NCBI GenBank assembly: GCA_041600415.1
Contig: JBFIKF010000003.1
Coordinates: 124,001 to 188,000, forward strand
From: JBFJKD01 sp041600415
GTDB lineage: Bacteria > Pseudomonadota > Gammaproteobacteria > Pseudomonadales > Porticoccaceae
Direction of reading: 5' to 3'
DNA length: 64,000 nucleotides
A model generated the notes under the pieces. The model worked only from the letters and a program-made list of their open reading frames with translations. It was not told the origin of the DNA and did not search any database. This document shows positions 7,298-15,403 of the stretch, piece by piece; positions within the stretch are counted from its first letter, which is position 1, and the number at the start of each line of letters is the position of its first letter. Position numbers and translations under genes: made by a program.

Positions 7298-10057
7298 TTA
7301 GCTTGCCGCGGCTGTCGCCCGCCACTGCTCCAGCCAGCCCTCCAGTTTCGCGGAGGGTAGCGGCGGACTAATCCAGTAACCCTGTGCAATATCGCAGCCT
7401 GCATCGCGCAAATAATTATATATTTCACGAGATTCTACGCCTTCTGCAACTACTTTTAGCCCAAGGCTGTGGGACAGCTCCACGGTGGAGCGCACAATTA
7501 TTTGATCGCTTTTATTATTCAACAATTCCTGAATAAACAGCTTGTCAATCTTTAACTCCTGCACAGGCAACTGCTTGAGGTACGACAGCGAAGCATATCC
7601 AGTGCCAAAATCGTCTATCGAAAGACGGATGTCCAGCGCCCGTATTTGTTTTAATATTTCGAAAGCACGTTCAGGATTACTGACAATAGCACTTTCAGTA
7701 ATTTCCAGTTCCAGCCACTCAGGGTCCACCGAATACTCGACCAGAAAATTTTTGAGGTCGTCCACCAGGCTCATATCCTGCAGTAAAAAAGCAGACAAAT
7801 TTACCGCCATGGATATATTGAATCCCTGCGCACGCAGCCGCCGACAGCGACTCATGGCCGCTTTCAGGGTGTACAGGGTCAGGGGTTTGATCATGCCCGA
7901 ACGCTCGGCAACATTGATAAAGTCATCTGGCGACACAGTACCCAGCGTTGGGTGCACCCAACGCACCAGCGCTTCAAAACATACCACTTCGTTATTATTT
8001 ATATCCACCTTGGGTTGATAAAAAAGAATAAACTGTTCGTCGTCCACCGCAAGATTCAGTTGACTGCTGATCGCCAGATTTCGCAGGGTATTACTGTCGA
8101 GGCTGGCATCGTAGGCCACATAATCGAGATGATTAATTTTGGCCTGATACATGGCCACATCCGCAAACATCATCAGCTCTTCGTCAATTTGGGTATGCTC
8201 AGGTAAATAGGCGATGCCGATGGATGCCTGTACCTGAAGCGACATAGCCTCCGCCACAAACGGCTTTTTAATCAAGGTAACAAGTGCATTGGCCATACGC
8301 TCGGCCTGCTGCGCACCTTTCTGCCCAGCGAGCAGCACGCCAAACTCATCGCCACCTATACGCGCGACAAAAACATCGTCGCTTTGCAGGCCCTCCAGTC
8401 GCTCGCCCAATTCATGTAAAATTCTGTCCCCGGCGCCGTGCCCGAGGGTGTCATTAATTTCCTTAAAGCGGTCCAGGTCAATAAACAGCAATGCGGCAGG
8501 GTGCTGAGAATCCTGATAGTCCTGAACCGCCTTATGCAATCTCTCCTTCAGCGCCGCCCGATTAAACAGCCCCGTTAGAGAGTCGTGGGTCGCCTGAAAG
8601 CTTAACTCCATCTGACGCGCCTTGCGTTCAGTAATATCCCGCACAAACACGGTATAGAGTTTATGATCGACAAGCTGCAACCGGTTGACTGAAAATTCGA
8701 TGGGAAATAATTCGTTGGATAAATGGCGGCCCTGATCTTCACATAAACCCCCACCGCAATAGCCTTCCGCAAAATCTCCGCTATTCACCAGCACCGGAAT
8801 AAGTTTGGAAATGGATTTATTGAGTGGCGACTGCCCCGTGTAACCAAACATTTTCTGTGCGGCGGGATTGATGGATTTTATGACGCCCTTTTCATCAAGA
8901 GTCAAAATACCATCACCGGTATTTTCTACTACCGTGGCCATCAACGCTTCCTGACGCAGCAGCCTCATACGTTGGCGTAAAAGCCGCAATGCCTGCTGAT
9001 CAATTCGCGCAAGCTGCATGAAAACGAAGCTAAGCCAGGGAAAAATCAGCAGTGGCGAGGTGTCCAGTAATAATCCACGGATTAATAGTTGTTGCCCCAG
9101 CATTAACCAACCAGCAGTCGCCGATACGGCAATCACCAGACCGGTGCGCCATGAGATTTTCATCAACAAATACATAATGCACAGTTGCATTAATGCGACA
9201 AGTAATACAACAACTGGCTTGCCAATATTCTTTAATTTTCCGGCGATCAACGTTTGATAAGCCAACGCCTGCAGCACCGGTCCGGGCAATGACTGGTAAA
9301 CGGGTACCGGAATCTGATCACTCAGTTCAAGGGCAGTGGCGCCAACAATGACGTGTTTATCGGCAAACAACTCATGCGGGTAGTTACCTGAATACAGGTC
9401 CGCGTAGGAAATATGGCGAAATGAGCCGGGATCAATGCTGAAATCTATCAACATAGTGTCGGTGTCATTAATATCTTTGCCGTGCAACAAAGCTGGGGCC
9501 GTGTACAGGTCGACATCGGCAAACCGGCTAAACAGCTTGATGCGCCGCACCAGGCCATCCGGATCAGGTTTTAGATTAACCGAAACGGGTGTCACGTGAT
9601 CGGTAAACAGCGGGAGAGGCTGAGTCAGGGATAGTTTACGATTGGTCTGACTGCTGGTGTACTGCAAAAAAATCGGCAGCATCACCTGCCCCGGGGCGAA
9701 GGTACCCAGCGCGCGGGCAAACTCGGCGTCTTCGCCCGCCGCACTGGGTGCACTAAAGTCCACGTCGAAAAAGATTTTATTGGCCCCTGATTCCTGCAAT
9801 CGTTCCAGCACCCGGGCGTGATAACTGCGGGGCCAGGGCCATAATTTCAGTTGTTTGATGCTGTAGGAATCAATTTCTACCAGGACCAGGTCGCTGGCCA
9901 CAGTGTGTCGGGATAATTTAAAGTAGAGCGCAGTAATTGAATTGTCGAAATTCTGTAACGCACCAGATAAATACAAGACCAGAGTTAACGTAAAACCCAA
10001 AAGCGCCGCTAACCATTTTTTGGTAAACGACGCTTTCTCACCCAATCTATCTCCCAA
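7298..10057 (-). CDS. CHASE2-PAS-GGDEF-EAL cyclic-di-GMP signalling protein
   Basis: A membrane sensor for cyclic-di-GMP turnover. From the N-terminus it has one membrane helix, an extracytoplasmic CHASE2 domain (about residues 35-270), three further helices (about 275-355), a PAS domain (about 385-500), a GGDEF domain and an EAL domain. The cyclase motif is intact (RIGGDEFG, near residue 565). The phosphodiesterase motifs are also intact (FEALVRW near 690, then EITESA, DDFGTGYASL and VVAEGVES), so both activities are possible. I favour TTG at 10057, which has GGGGAG six bases upstream. The in-frame ATG at 10111 would overlap the upstream fecR-like gene and lacks a ribosome-binding site. It probably shares an operon with that FecR-domain gene. 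Confidence 0.9.
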   Translation of the reverse strand: MGDRLGEKASFTKKWLAALLGFTLTLVLYLSGALQNFDNSITALYFKLSRHTVASDLVLVEIDSYSIKQLKLWPWPRSYHARVLERLQESGANKIFFDVDFSAPSAAGEDAEFARALGTFAPGQVMLPIFLQYTSSQTNRKLSLTQPLPLFTDHVTPVSVNLKPDPDGLVRRIKLFSRFADVDLYTAPALLHGKDINDTDTMLIDFSIDPGSFRHISYADLYSGNYPHELFADKHVIVGATALELSDQIPVPVYQSLPGPVLQALAYQTLIAGKLKNIGKPVVVLLVALMQLCIMYLLMKISWRTGLVIAVSATAGWLMLGQQLLIRGLLLDTSPLLIFPWLSFVFMQLARIDQQALRLLRQRMRLLRQEALMATVVENTGDGILTLDEKGVIKSINPAAQKMFGYTGQSPLNKSISKLIPVLVNSGDFAEGYCGGGLCEDQGRHLSNELFPIEFSVNRLQLVDHKLYTVFVRDITERKARQMELSFQATHDSLTGLFNRAALKERLHKAVQDYQDSQHPAALLFIDLDRFKEINDTLGHGAGDRILHELGERLEGLQSDDVFVARIGGDEFGVLLAGQKGAQQAERMANALVTLIKKPFVAEAMSLQVQASIGIAYLPEHTQIDEELMMFADVAMYQAKINHLDYVAYDASLDSNTLRNLAISSQLNLAVDDEQFILFYQPKVDINNNEVVCFEALVRWVHPTLGTVSPDDFINVAERSGMIKPLTLYTLKAAMSRCRRLRAQGFNISMAVNLSAFLLQDMSLVDDLKNFLVEYSVDPEWLELEITESAIVSNPERAFEILKQIRALDIRLSIDDFGTGYASLSYLKQLPVQELKIDKLFIQELLNNKSDQIIVRSTVELSHSLGLKVVAEGVESREIYNYLRDAGCDIAQGYWISPPLPSAKLEGWLEQWRATAAAS

Positions 10058-10086
10058 GCAATACTCCCCAGCGTACAGCCAAATAG

Positions 10087-10977
10087 CTACTTGTTTTGGC
10101 CCGGGGCACATCCGGAATTACCGGGACCGGAACTATCGCAGCCACCAGGGGGGTCCTCAACCGGGGGATCTTCTATTATTGGCGGATCCTCCACTATCGG
10201 CGGGTCTTCTACTATTATCTCTGGATCGTCAATCGGGGGAGGAACAACAACTTCCTCCGGGAGCAAGTCCGGCGCCTCTGGTGCTTCCACAACCGCATCA
10301 ACCGCGGCGCCCACCACCGAAGTTACGGCTGCGGCCGGCGACGGCGTGGTTACTGCCCCTGCGCCGCCGTCACCGTCTCCTTCAGCGGCGTCCGCAGCCG
10401 GATCAATCACCGTAATACTTTTCGCTCCCGCCGCGATCAACGCCAGTTGCCCGGTTTTGAGTAACACCTGATCGGCAACACCCACCGCGGACACCTCGAG
10501 CAGGCCCTCCACCAGATTAACCACTGCCCGGTTCTGAGTGACCTGTACAGAGAAAGTGGTACCTTTGACCACTGACACCAGATACGGCGTCTCCACCTGT
10601 AAGGTGCGAGACTGGTCACTTTCAATCTTGAACAACACATTGCCCAGGGTTTGTACAATTCGCGTAAACAGCCCGGCTGGTTGCACTTCAGCGGCCGGGA
10701 ACTCCAGCAAAGAATTTGGCCCCACCCTGGTACTGTCATTGCGAAGCTTGAGTAACGCGTGAGAACCTTCGGCGGTCTTCAGGTGAAATGGCGCCGTGAG
10801 CACCGCACCGCCGATAACCCCGGTCCACTTAGCCATGCCAGCGGTTTTGTATAACACCTCGCCGCTGGATTCTACTACCTGCCACTGATTGTCGGGGCTT
10901 GTATCCGCCGCAAGGGTCGCAGGAGCGCCAACCAGTACACCAAGCAATCCCACAATCCATATTAATTGTTTCAGCAT
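10087..10977 (-). CDS. FecR-domain periplasmic protein with Pro-rich tail
   Basis: This secreted protein of about 296 residues has a signal peptide (MLKQLIWIVGLLG, cleavage after ATLA) and a FecR-type domain (about residues 70-190). The domain includes the VVKGTTFSVQV and VNLVEGLLEV strands typical of FecR/PF04773. After about residue 210 the chain is low-complexity, with Ala/Val/Pro-rich sequence and tandem EDPP repeats. I chose ATG 10977, which has AAAGGAG seven bases upstream; an ATG further upstream at 11034 lacks this. It is not next to a sigma factor or TonB receptor, so classical FecIR signalling is unlikely. Its neighbours are a CHASE2 sensor and, divergently, a TpsB transporter. FecR/CHASE2 neighbours occur in other bacteria, where their role is unclear. 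Confidence 0.78.
   Translation of the reverse strand: MLKQLIWIVGLLGVLVGAPATLAADTSPDNQWQVVESSGEVLYKTAGMAKWTGVIGGAVLTAPFHLKTAEGSHALLKLRNDSTRVGPNSLLEFPAAEVQPAGLFTRIVQTLGNVLFKIESDQSRTLQVETPYLVSVVKGTTFSVQVTQNRAVVNLVEGLLEVSAVGVADQVLLKTGQLALIAAGAKSITVIDPAADAAEGDGDGGAGAVTTPSPAAAVTSVVGAAVDAVVEAPEAPDLLPEEVVVPPPIDDPEIIVEDPPIVEDPPIIEDPPVEDPPGGCDSSGPGNSGCAPGQNK
10151..10219 (-). repeat. 18-bp coding repeats (EDPP units)
   Basis: Within the tail of the FecR-domain gene three consecutive 18-bp units (10166-10183, 10184-10201, 10202-10219) and a shorter 15-bp unit (10151-10165) encode repeated E-D-P-P-I-type hexapeptides. The units differ mainly at silent or conservative positions, so they are likely an old duplication. 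The tail may be an extended spacer in the periplasm or cell wall. Confidence 0.7.
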
Positions 10978-11055
10978 TATCTGCTCCTTTGGATTCGTGA
11001 TTTCACCTGGCACTGAACGATAAATTGGCGACACTCTCCCAATTGGCCAAGGCTA

Positions 11056-11071
11056 TGTAACTGTTGTTACA
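11056..11071. promoter_or_regulatory. Palindromic operator-like site in divergent promoter
   Basis: TGTAAC-tgtt-GTTACA is a perfect 6-4-6 inverted repeat. It sits in the 143-bp gap between the divergent FecR-domain and TpsB genes. Possible promoter boxes for the TpsB gene overlap it and follow it (TTACAA at 11067-11072, a CATAAT-like -10 16 bp on). The symmetry and position suggest a binding site for a dimeric regulator controlling both directions. The regulator is unknown. Confidence 0.4.
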
Positions 11072-11120
11072 ATTGACCAGGTATTCCACATAATATTAAC
11101 CGTCGCATAGTACCCAATTA

Positions 11121-12779
11121 ATGCCATTGAAACCAATGCTTTTCGCCCTCGCGGGCCTGCTCTCGATCACCCTCGGAGGCGCCGCGCGCGCCACAGAAAT
11201 TGACACCGCACTTGATGAAACGCAAATTGAAAAGCGCTTCGAGTCGTTAATCAATGACGATAACGGATCAGACCAGGTGGAGACACCGACTGACAACAGG
11301 TCTCATTCAAATAGTATACGTTTGGCCGGCGTGGCCATTCGCGGTCTTAGTCTGTTCGATCCCATCGAATTCCTGCCCCTGTACGAACAGCAGCTCGGGC
11401 ACCCTGTCGACATTGACGCGCTGCGCACGGTTGCAGAACAGATAACCGCCCATTATCAACAACAGGGTTATACCGCAGCCCGCGCCACATTACCCGCCCA
11501 GAAAATTCGCGACGGCATCGTGTTTATCGACGTCATCGAGGGCGTTATCCATCGGGTGCGGGTAACCGGTGAAGTACGCGGCGACCTGCGTTATCTCGAA
11601 TCTTTTCTAAACACTCTTGCTCTGGACCAACCGGTAGATAGCGATGCACTTGAAACCGCCAGACTATTACTTAACGATCTGCCGGGCATCGCCGCATATA
11701 CCCGCATACAGCGTATCCAAGGCTCCACCGACAAATTCGAGCTGGTGGTGGAAATACGCCAGACTCGCTGGAGCGGCGATCTGGAGTTCGACAACCGGGG
11801 CAGTAAAATTCTTGGGGAAAACCAGGGACTCGCAACCCTCACCAGTTTTTCTGGACTAGGATTGTTTGAACGCATAAAACTGAAGGTTCTGCAAACCACT
11901 AGCGATAACGAACTGGGATATTACGCGCTCAATACCAGCTGGCCACTTGGCACACGAGGGCTCAGACTCGATCTCGACAGCTCCTACACGGAAGCGGAAC
12001 CCGGAGCGTTTCTGTCGCCATTAAATATCGAGGTGCGCAACACCAATAACAGCGCGGCCCTTACGTATCCGTTGTTACGCACCGACAGACAATCTTTGTA
12101 CGTTGACAGTAAACTTAATCATCACCGCTCCAAAGCCGAAGTGGGAGGCAGTCAGTTAACCTACGATGAACTGTACAGCCTGGTAGTGGGGCTCGATTAC
12201 GCACTGGTGGATCGCGGCAATACGTACAGCCGCTACAGCATGGACGTTACCCAGGGTTTATCTGGCTTAAACAAAACCCTGTTAAACACAGCAGACGGCG
12301 AGATCTCCGTCGGTCATGAAAAATTTACCGTGCTGGGACTCGCGGCAAGCCACCGCAAAACCCTGACCGCCAAGTGGTCGCTATTACTAAAAGTAAATGC
12401 TCAGTATGCTTCCCGTAGCCTGCCGCCATCACAACGGTTTGCGTTTGGCGGCAAATACATGGGCGGCGCCTACGACCCCGCGGAATTAATTGGCGACCAC
12501 GGCGTTGCGGGGCGCGCCGAATTGAAGTACCAGCTCGAACAGATATTGCTACCCGGTACCAAGGCATGGGTGTATACCTATTACGATATCGGCCGACTGT
12601 GGAATATAGCCACCCACGAAAACGATTCTGCGGCATCCGGCGGACTTGGTATTACTGCTTCGGCAAAACATATTAGCGGCTCACTGGAAATCGCCCAACC
12701 TTTTACCCATTCCGTTTTCCAGGAAGGGGAGCACGGCGATCGGAGCAGAATTTTTGCCTCGATAAAATTTCGTTTTTAG
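11121..12779 (+). CDS. TpsB-family outer-membrane transporter (ShlB/FhaC/HecB)
   Basis: This 552-residue two-partner-secretion translocator has a signal peptide (cleavage after residue 24, ARA-TE) and an acidic linker. Two POTRA domains follow (about 65-140 and 140-220), then a 16-strand beta-barrel ending in the classical C-terminal phenylalanine (ASIKFRF). The barrel contains the conserved family segments around SLPPSQRFAFGGKYMGGAYD (conserved loop and strand) and VRGY-like positions. Such proteins secrete a large TpsA exoprotein across the outer membrane. No TpsA gene lies in this window, so the substrate must be encoded elsewhere or the protein has another role. It is divergent from the FecR-domain gene. 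Confidence 0.87.
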   Translation: MPLKPMLFALAGLLSITLGGAARATEIDTALDETQIEKRFESLINDDNGSDQVETPTDNRSHSNSIRLAGVAIRGLSLFDPIEFLPLYEQQLGHPVDIDALRTVAEQITAHYQQQGYTAARATLPAQKIRDGIVFIDVIEGVIHRVRVTGEVRGDLRYLESFLNTLALDQPVDSDALETARLLLNDLPGIAAYTRIQRIQGSTDKFELVVEIRQTRWSGDLEFDNRGSKILGENQGLATLTSFSGLGLFERIKLKVLQTTSDNELGYYALNTSWPLGTRGLRLDLDSSYTEAEPGAFLSPLNIEVRNTNNSAALTYPLLRTDRQSLYVDSKLNHHRSKAEVGGSQLTYDELYSLVVGLDYALVDRGNTYSRYSMDVTQGLSGLNKTLLNTADGEISVGHEKFTVLGLAASHRKTLTAKWSLLLKVNAQYASRSLPPSQRFAFGGKYMGGAYDPAELIGDHGVAGRAELKYQLEQILLPGTKAWVYTYYDIGRLWNIATHENDSAASGGLGITASAKHISGSLEIAQPFTHSVFQEGEHGDRSRIFASIKFRF

Positions 12780-12841
12780 TCGGTTATCTGATCGCCACCC
12801 ACCAGCGATCGACCGCGCCCTGTACACTGCTCGACGATGAG

Positions 12842-13228
12842 TCAATCGCAATCGGCTTTACCTGGCGCAACGCGAGTTACAATCGCTTCCGCCAACTAAA
12901 ATTAAAACGCTGGTGCTGATTACTACCAGCATCAGCAAGGTTGAATATTTGGGCAATGCACTGGCGGCCACCGACGCCCCGCCCATCGCCGCTCGCGCCT
13001 GGGATAAGAGGGACACGTCAAGCCAGGTACGGGTAGCGCCGCCTGCACACGCGCAGCACGCACTCCTGGCCAACCGCCCCACCATTTACCAAAAATGCGC
13101 GGGATTATACAAACAATATTAGTCCCGCCCGACATCAACAACGAGACGAATTCAAAAATGCCTCCCGTGAGGATAAAAAAGATGACCAGGAAGGGCCGTT
13201 CAATACCCTCTACAGGGTGAAACGGATA
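12842..13228 (-). pseudogene. Remnant of a CPA2/Kef-type cation:proton antiporter gene
   Basis: The minus strand encodes pieces of the C-terminal part of a cation:proton antiporter, in three frames. The first piece (about 13228-13085) reads PFHPVEGIERPFLVIFF, which matches the family's segment I recall as EGIEWPFLVLFF, then RIFGKWWGG. The second piece (about 13085-12885) reads WLDVSLLSQARAAMGGASVA and LLMLVVISTSVL, matching the last transmembrane helices. The third ends EAIVTRVA before a stop near 12842. At least two frameshifts separate them, and the N-terminal two thirds of the gene are missing. The upstream side runs directly into the DCC-family gene end at 13297. It is a decayed gene and fills most of this otherwise empty 517-bp gap. 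Confidence 0.72.
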
Positions 13229-13296
13229 GTCGTGATGTCTAGTTCGCCCGCGTACGTGGGGCTAACAACAACTGGCGTCGAAGGTCATGTCGCCCA

Positions 13297-13713
13297 TCAA
13301 AAGCGGTCATTATCAGCTTTACGCAGATTATTAATTTTATGTTTGTGTAATATTTTCAGTAACAGATTGCGCATAGCACGCAGTGCGGGGTAGAGATAAC
13401 GGGATATTCCCGACGAGCGAAATAACCAGTAATTAACCCGATTAAACAGTCCCGAACGGGAACTTATTAAAGCCAGCGCGGCGATCGCATCCGCGCCGTA
13501 GTACAGTTGATCGCCGAGTTTGAGTACCATACCCTGGTCGATATCGAGGCCGGCGGCGGTTACCTGCGTCAATAATTCGCTCGGTGCGCGGGCGTCCACT
13601 AACAGCAAGCCACCGGTCGCGGCATTTACTCGCACTCGACGACAATAAAAGTCACACAGTGGGCACTCCCGATCGTAGAGTAATACCGCAATGCCCGAAG
13701 AATAATCCGTCAC
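13297..13713 (-). CDS. DCC-family thiol-disulfide oxidoreductase-like protein (DUF393)
   Basis: This 138-residue protein of the DUF393/DCC family has the family motif YDRECPLC near the N-terminus (a CxxC pair), LLLVDAR and the region GADAIAALALIS. Members are thought to be thiol-disulfide oxidoreductases with a thioredoxin-like fold, but substrates are unknown. The C-terminus is basic (LLLKILHKHKI). The GTG start at 13713 overlaps the msrA stop (GTGA), suggesting coupling. ATG at 13734 is an alternative with a 25-base overlap. Linkage to msrA fits a role in redox repair, which is inference. Confidence 0.8.
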   Translation of the reverse strand: MTDYSSGIAVLLYDRECPLCDFYCRRVRVNAATGGLLLVDARAPSELLTQVTAAGLDIDQGMVLKLGDQLYYGADAIAALALISSRSGLFNRVNYWLFRSSGISRYLYPALRAMRNLLLKILHKHKINNLRKADNDRF

Positions 13714-14345
13714 CGGGCGACCGCGGCGGAACATTGCACGCCAGTACCCCCTAACCCGCAATAACCATGGGGGTTTTTGGCAAGGTATTGCTGATGATAA
13801 TCTTCGGCGTAGTAAAATGTCGGAGCATCGCGAATTTCCGTGGTTATCTGTCCAAAACCCGCTTCCGTCAGTTCCTTCTGGTACGCATCCCGCGCGGCCT
13901 GCGCGGCCTGTAATTGCGCGGCATCGTAACAATAAATCGCCGAGCGGTACTGGGTGCCGCGATCGCCCCCCTGACGCATACCCTGGGTTGGATCGTGGGA
14001 CTCCCAAAACAGTTTCAGTAACGCTTCGTAACTGATGTGCTGCGGATCAAACACTACCAGGACCACCTCGGCATGACCGGTAAGACCGCTGCACACCTCT
14101 TCGTAAGTGGGATTGGGCGTAAAGCCGCCCGCGTAGCCTGCGGCAGTGGTGTACACGCCTGGCTGTTGCCAAAAACGACGCTCTGCACCCCAGAAGCAAC
14201 CCAGGCCAAATATCGCGTGGGATAAATTTTCCGGGAATGGTCCGCATAGAGGATTGCCATTAACAAAGTGCTTTTCCGGCACCGGCACACTGACGGACCG
14301 GCCAGGCAAGGCCTGATCCGCCGTTACCATCGTCGTTAGACCCAT
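13710..14345 (-). CDS. msrA: Peptide methionine sulfoxide reductase MsrA
   Basis: This 211-residue protein reduces methionine-S-sulfoxide in proteins and free amino acids. The catalytic motif GCFWGAE has the nucleophilic Cys50. The YAGG, SHDPTQ and GTQYRS segments are present, and the C-terminal YCGLGGTGV is typical. The N-terminal 40 residues (including VPEKHFVNG) match the longer proteobacterial MsrA form. The start has AGGAG six bases upstream. The downstream DCC-family gene overlaps its stop by four bases. It is divergent from the DODA-type dioxygenase gene. Confidence 0.95.
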   Translation of the reverse strand: MGLTTMVTADQALPGRSVSVPVPEKHFVNGNPLCGPFPENLSHAIFGLGCFWGAERRFWQQPGVYTTAAGYAGGFTPNPTYEEVCSGLTGHAEVVLVVFDPQHISYEALLKLFWESHDPTQGMRQGGDRGTQYRSAIYCYDAAQLQAAQAARDAYQKELTEAGFGQITTEIRDAPTFYYAEDYHQQYLAKNPHGYCGLGGTGVQCSAAVAR

Positions 14346-14465
14346 GAGTAACTCCTCGTGCTTAAGTAATTAGTTTTAAAGCGCAAGCTGTAAATACCAG
14401 TATAAACCCTGCCGGTCATCTCGGCACCCCGCGTAGACGCGGTACAGTTAATCCCGTCGCGGAAT

Positions 14466-14494
14466 TTGCATCGCCCGGGGCGAGTTCGTATAGT
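14466..14494 (+). promoter_or_regulatory. Sigma70-type promoter of the DODA-type gene
   Basis: TTGCAT (14466-14471) and TATAGT (14489-14494) are separated by exactly 17 bp. They lie 38 bp upstream of the ATG at 14533, whose ribosome-binding site is AAGGA seven bases before it. The same -35 hexamer and spacing occur in the SRP RNA promoter at the left edge. Confidence 0.6.
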
Positions 14495-14532
14495 GCCGCT
14501 CGTCTAAGTCGCTGTGTATACAAGGATACCTA

Positions 14533-15327
14533 ATGCGCACGCCAACCTTTTATATTCCCCACGGTGGTGGCCCCTGTTTTTTTATGGACTGGGAGCCGGC
14601 TGATACCTGGCACAAGACGGCCGACTGGTTGCGCAATCTGCAGCAATCCTGGGACGTAAAACCCGCTGCGATTGTGGTAATTTCCGCTCACTGGGAAACA
14701 GATAAAGTCACCGTAAACAGTGGCGCTGCGCCACCGTTGCTATTCGACTACTACGGTTTTCCGCCCCACACCTACGCGTTAACCTGGCCCGCTCCGGGTG
14801 ACCCCACACTGGCGCGGCGTATTCTCGAGCTGTTGCGAGCCGCGCACATCCCCTGCGCAGAAGATAATCAACGGGGGTTCGATCACGGCGTGTTTGTACC
14901 GTTTAAACTAATTGATCCCGAGGCGAAAATTCCAACGGTGCAATTGTCCCTGTGCGCAGACCTCGATCCTGCCAGGCACATTGCCATCGGCGCTGCCCTG
15001 CAAACGCTGCGGGATGAAAACGTGGTGATTATCGGCAGCGGGCAAAGCTACCACAATATGGCTGGATTCAAGAGCGGCAACCCCTGTATTCGCGAGTCCG
15101 ACACCTTCGACACTTGGCTCACCGAGGCTTGTTTATTGGCGCCCACGGAGCGTAATCACCAGTTATGCCACTGGCGCGCCGCACCCATGGCTGCCCATTC
15201 CCATCCCCGCGAAGAACATTTATTGCCATTAATGGTAGTCGCGGGTGCCGCCGGTAACGACCCGGGCAAGCATATTTTCAGAGATCGGGTGATGGGTGCC
15301 ACCGTTTCTGGATTTCAGTTCGGCTAA
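14533..15327 (+). CDS. DODA-type extradiol aromatic ring-opening dioxygenase (YgiD-like)
   Basis: This 264-residue class III extradiol dioxygenase of the 4,5-DOPA dioxygenase/YgiD family begins with IPHGGGPCFF (His9 region). It has ISAHWE near residue 50 and then the DHGVFVPF motif around residue 118. These supply the histidine and carboxylate iron or zinc ligands and the catalytic His. A C-terminal SHPREEHLLPL motif also matches. E. coli YgiD cleaves DOPA in vitro, but the physiological substrate in most bacteria is unknown. Its own promoter is upstream, and it is divergent from msrA. Confidence 0.9.
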   Translation: MRTPTFYIPHGGGPCFFMDWEPADTWHKTADWLRNLQQSWDVKPAAIVVISAHWETDKVTVNSGAAPPLLFDYYGFPPHTYALTWPAPGDPTLARRILELLRAAHIPCAEDNQRGFDHGVFVPFKLIDPEAKIPTVQLSLCADLDPARHIAIGAALQTLRDENVVIIGSGQSYHNMAGFKSGNPCIRESDTFDTWLTEACLLAPTERNHQLCHWRAAPMAAHSHPREEHLLPLMVVAGAAGNDPGKHIFRDRVMGATVSGFQFG

Positions 15328-15403
15328 AAATTCTTACTCCCCATTGCACACCCGTGCAGTAGCGAAAGTATAGAGCACAACAATCCCGGACAGCGGTGTA
15401 AAC

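Noticed and set aside
10087..10977. FecR-type protein as anti-sigma factor of a FecIR system
   Set aside because: There is no ECF sigma factor or TonB-dependent receptor nearby. The protein has a cleavable signal peptide and no cytoplasmic anti-sigma part.
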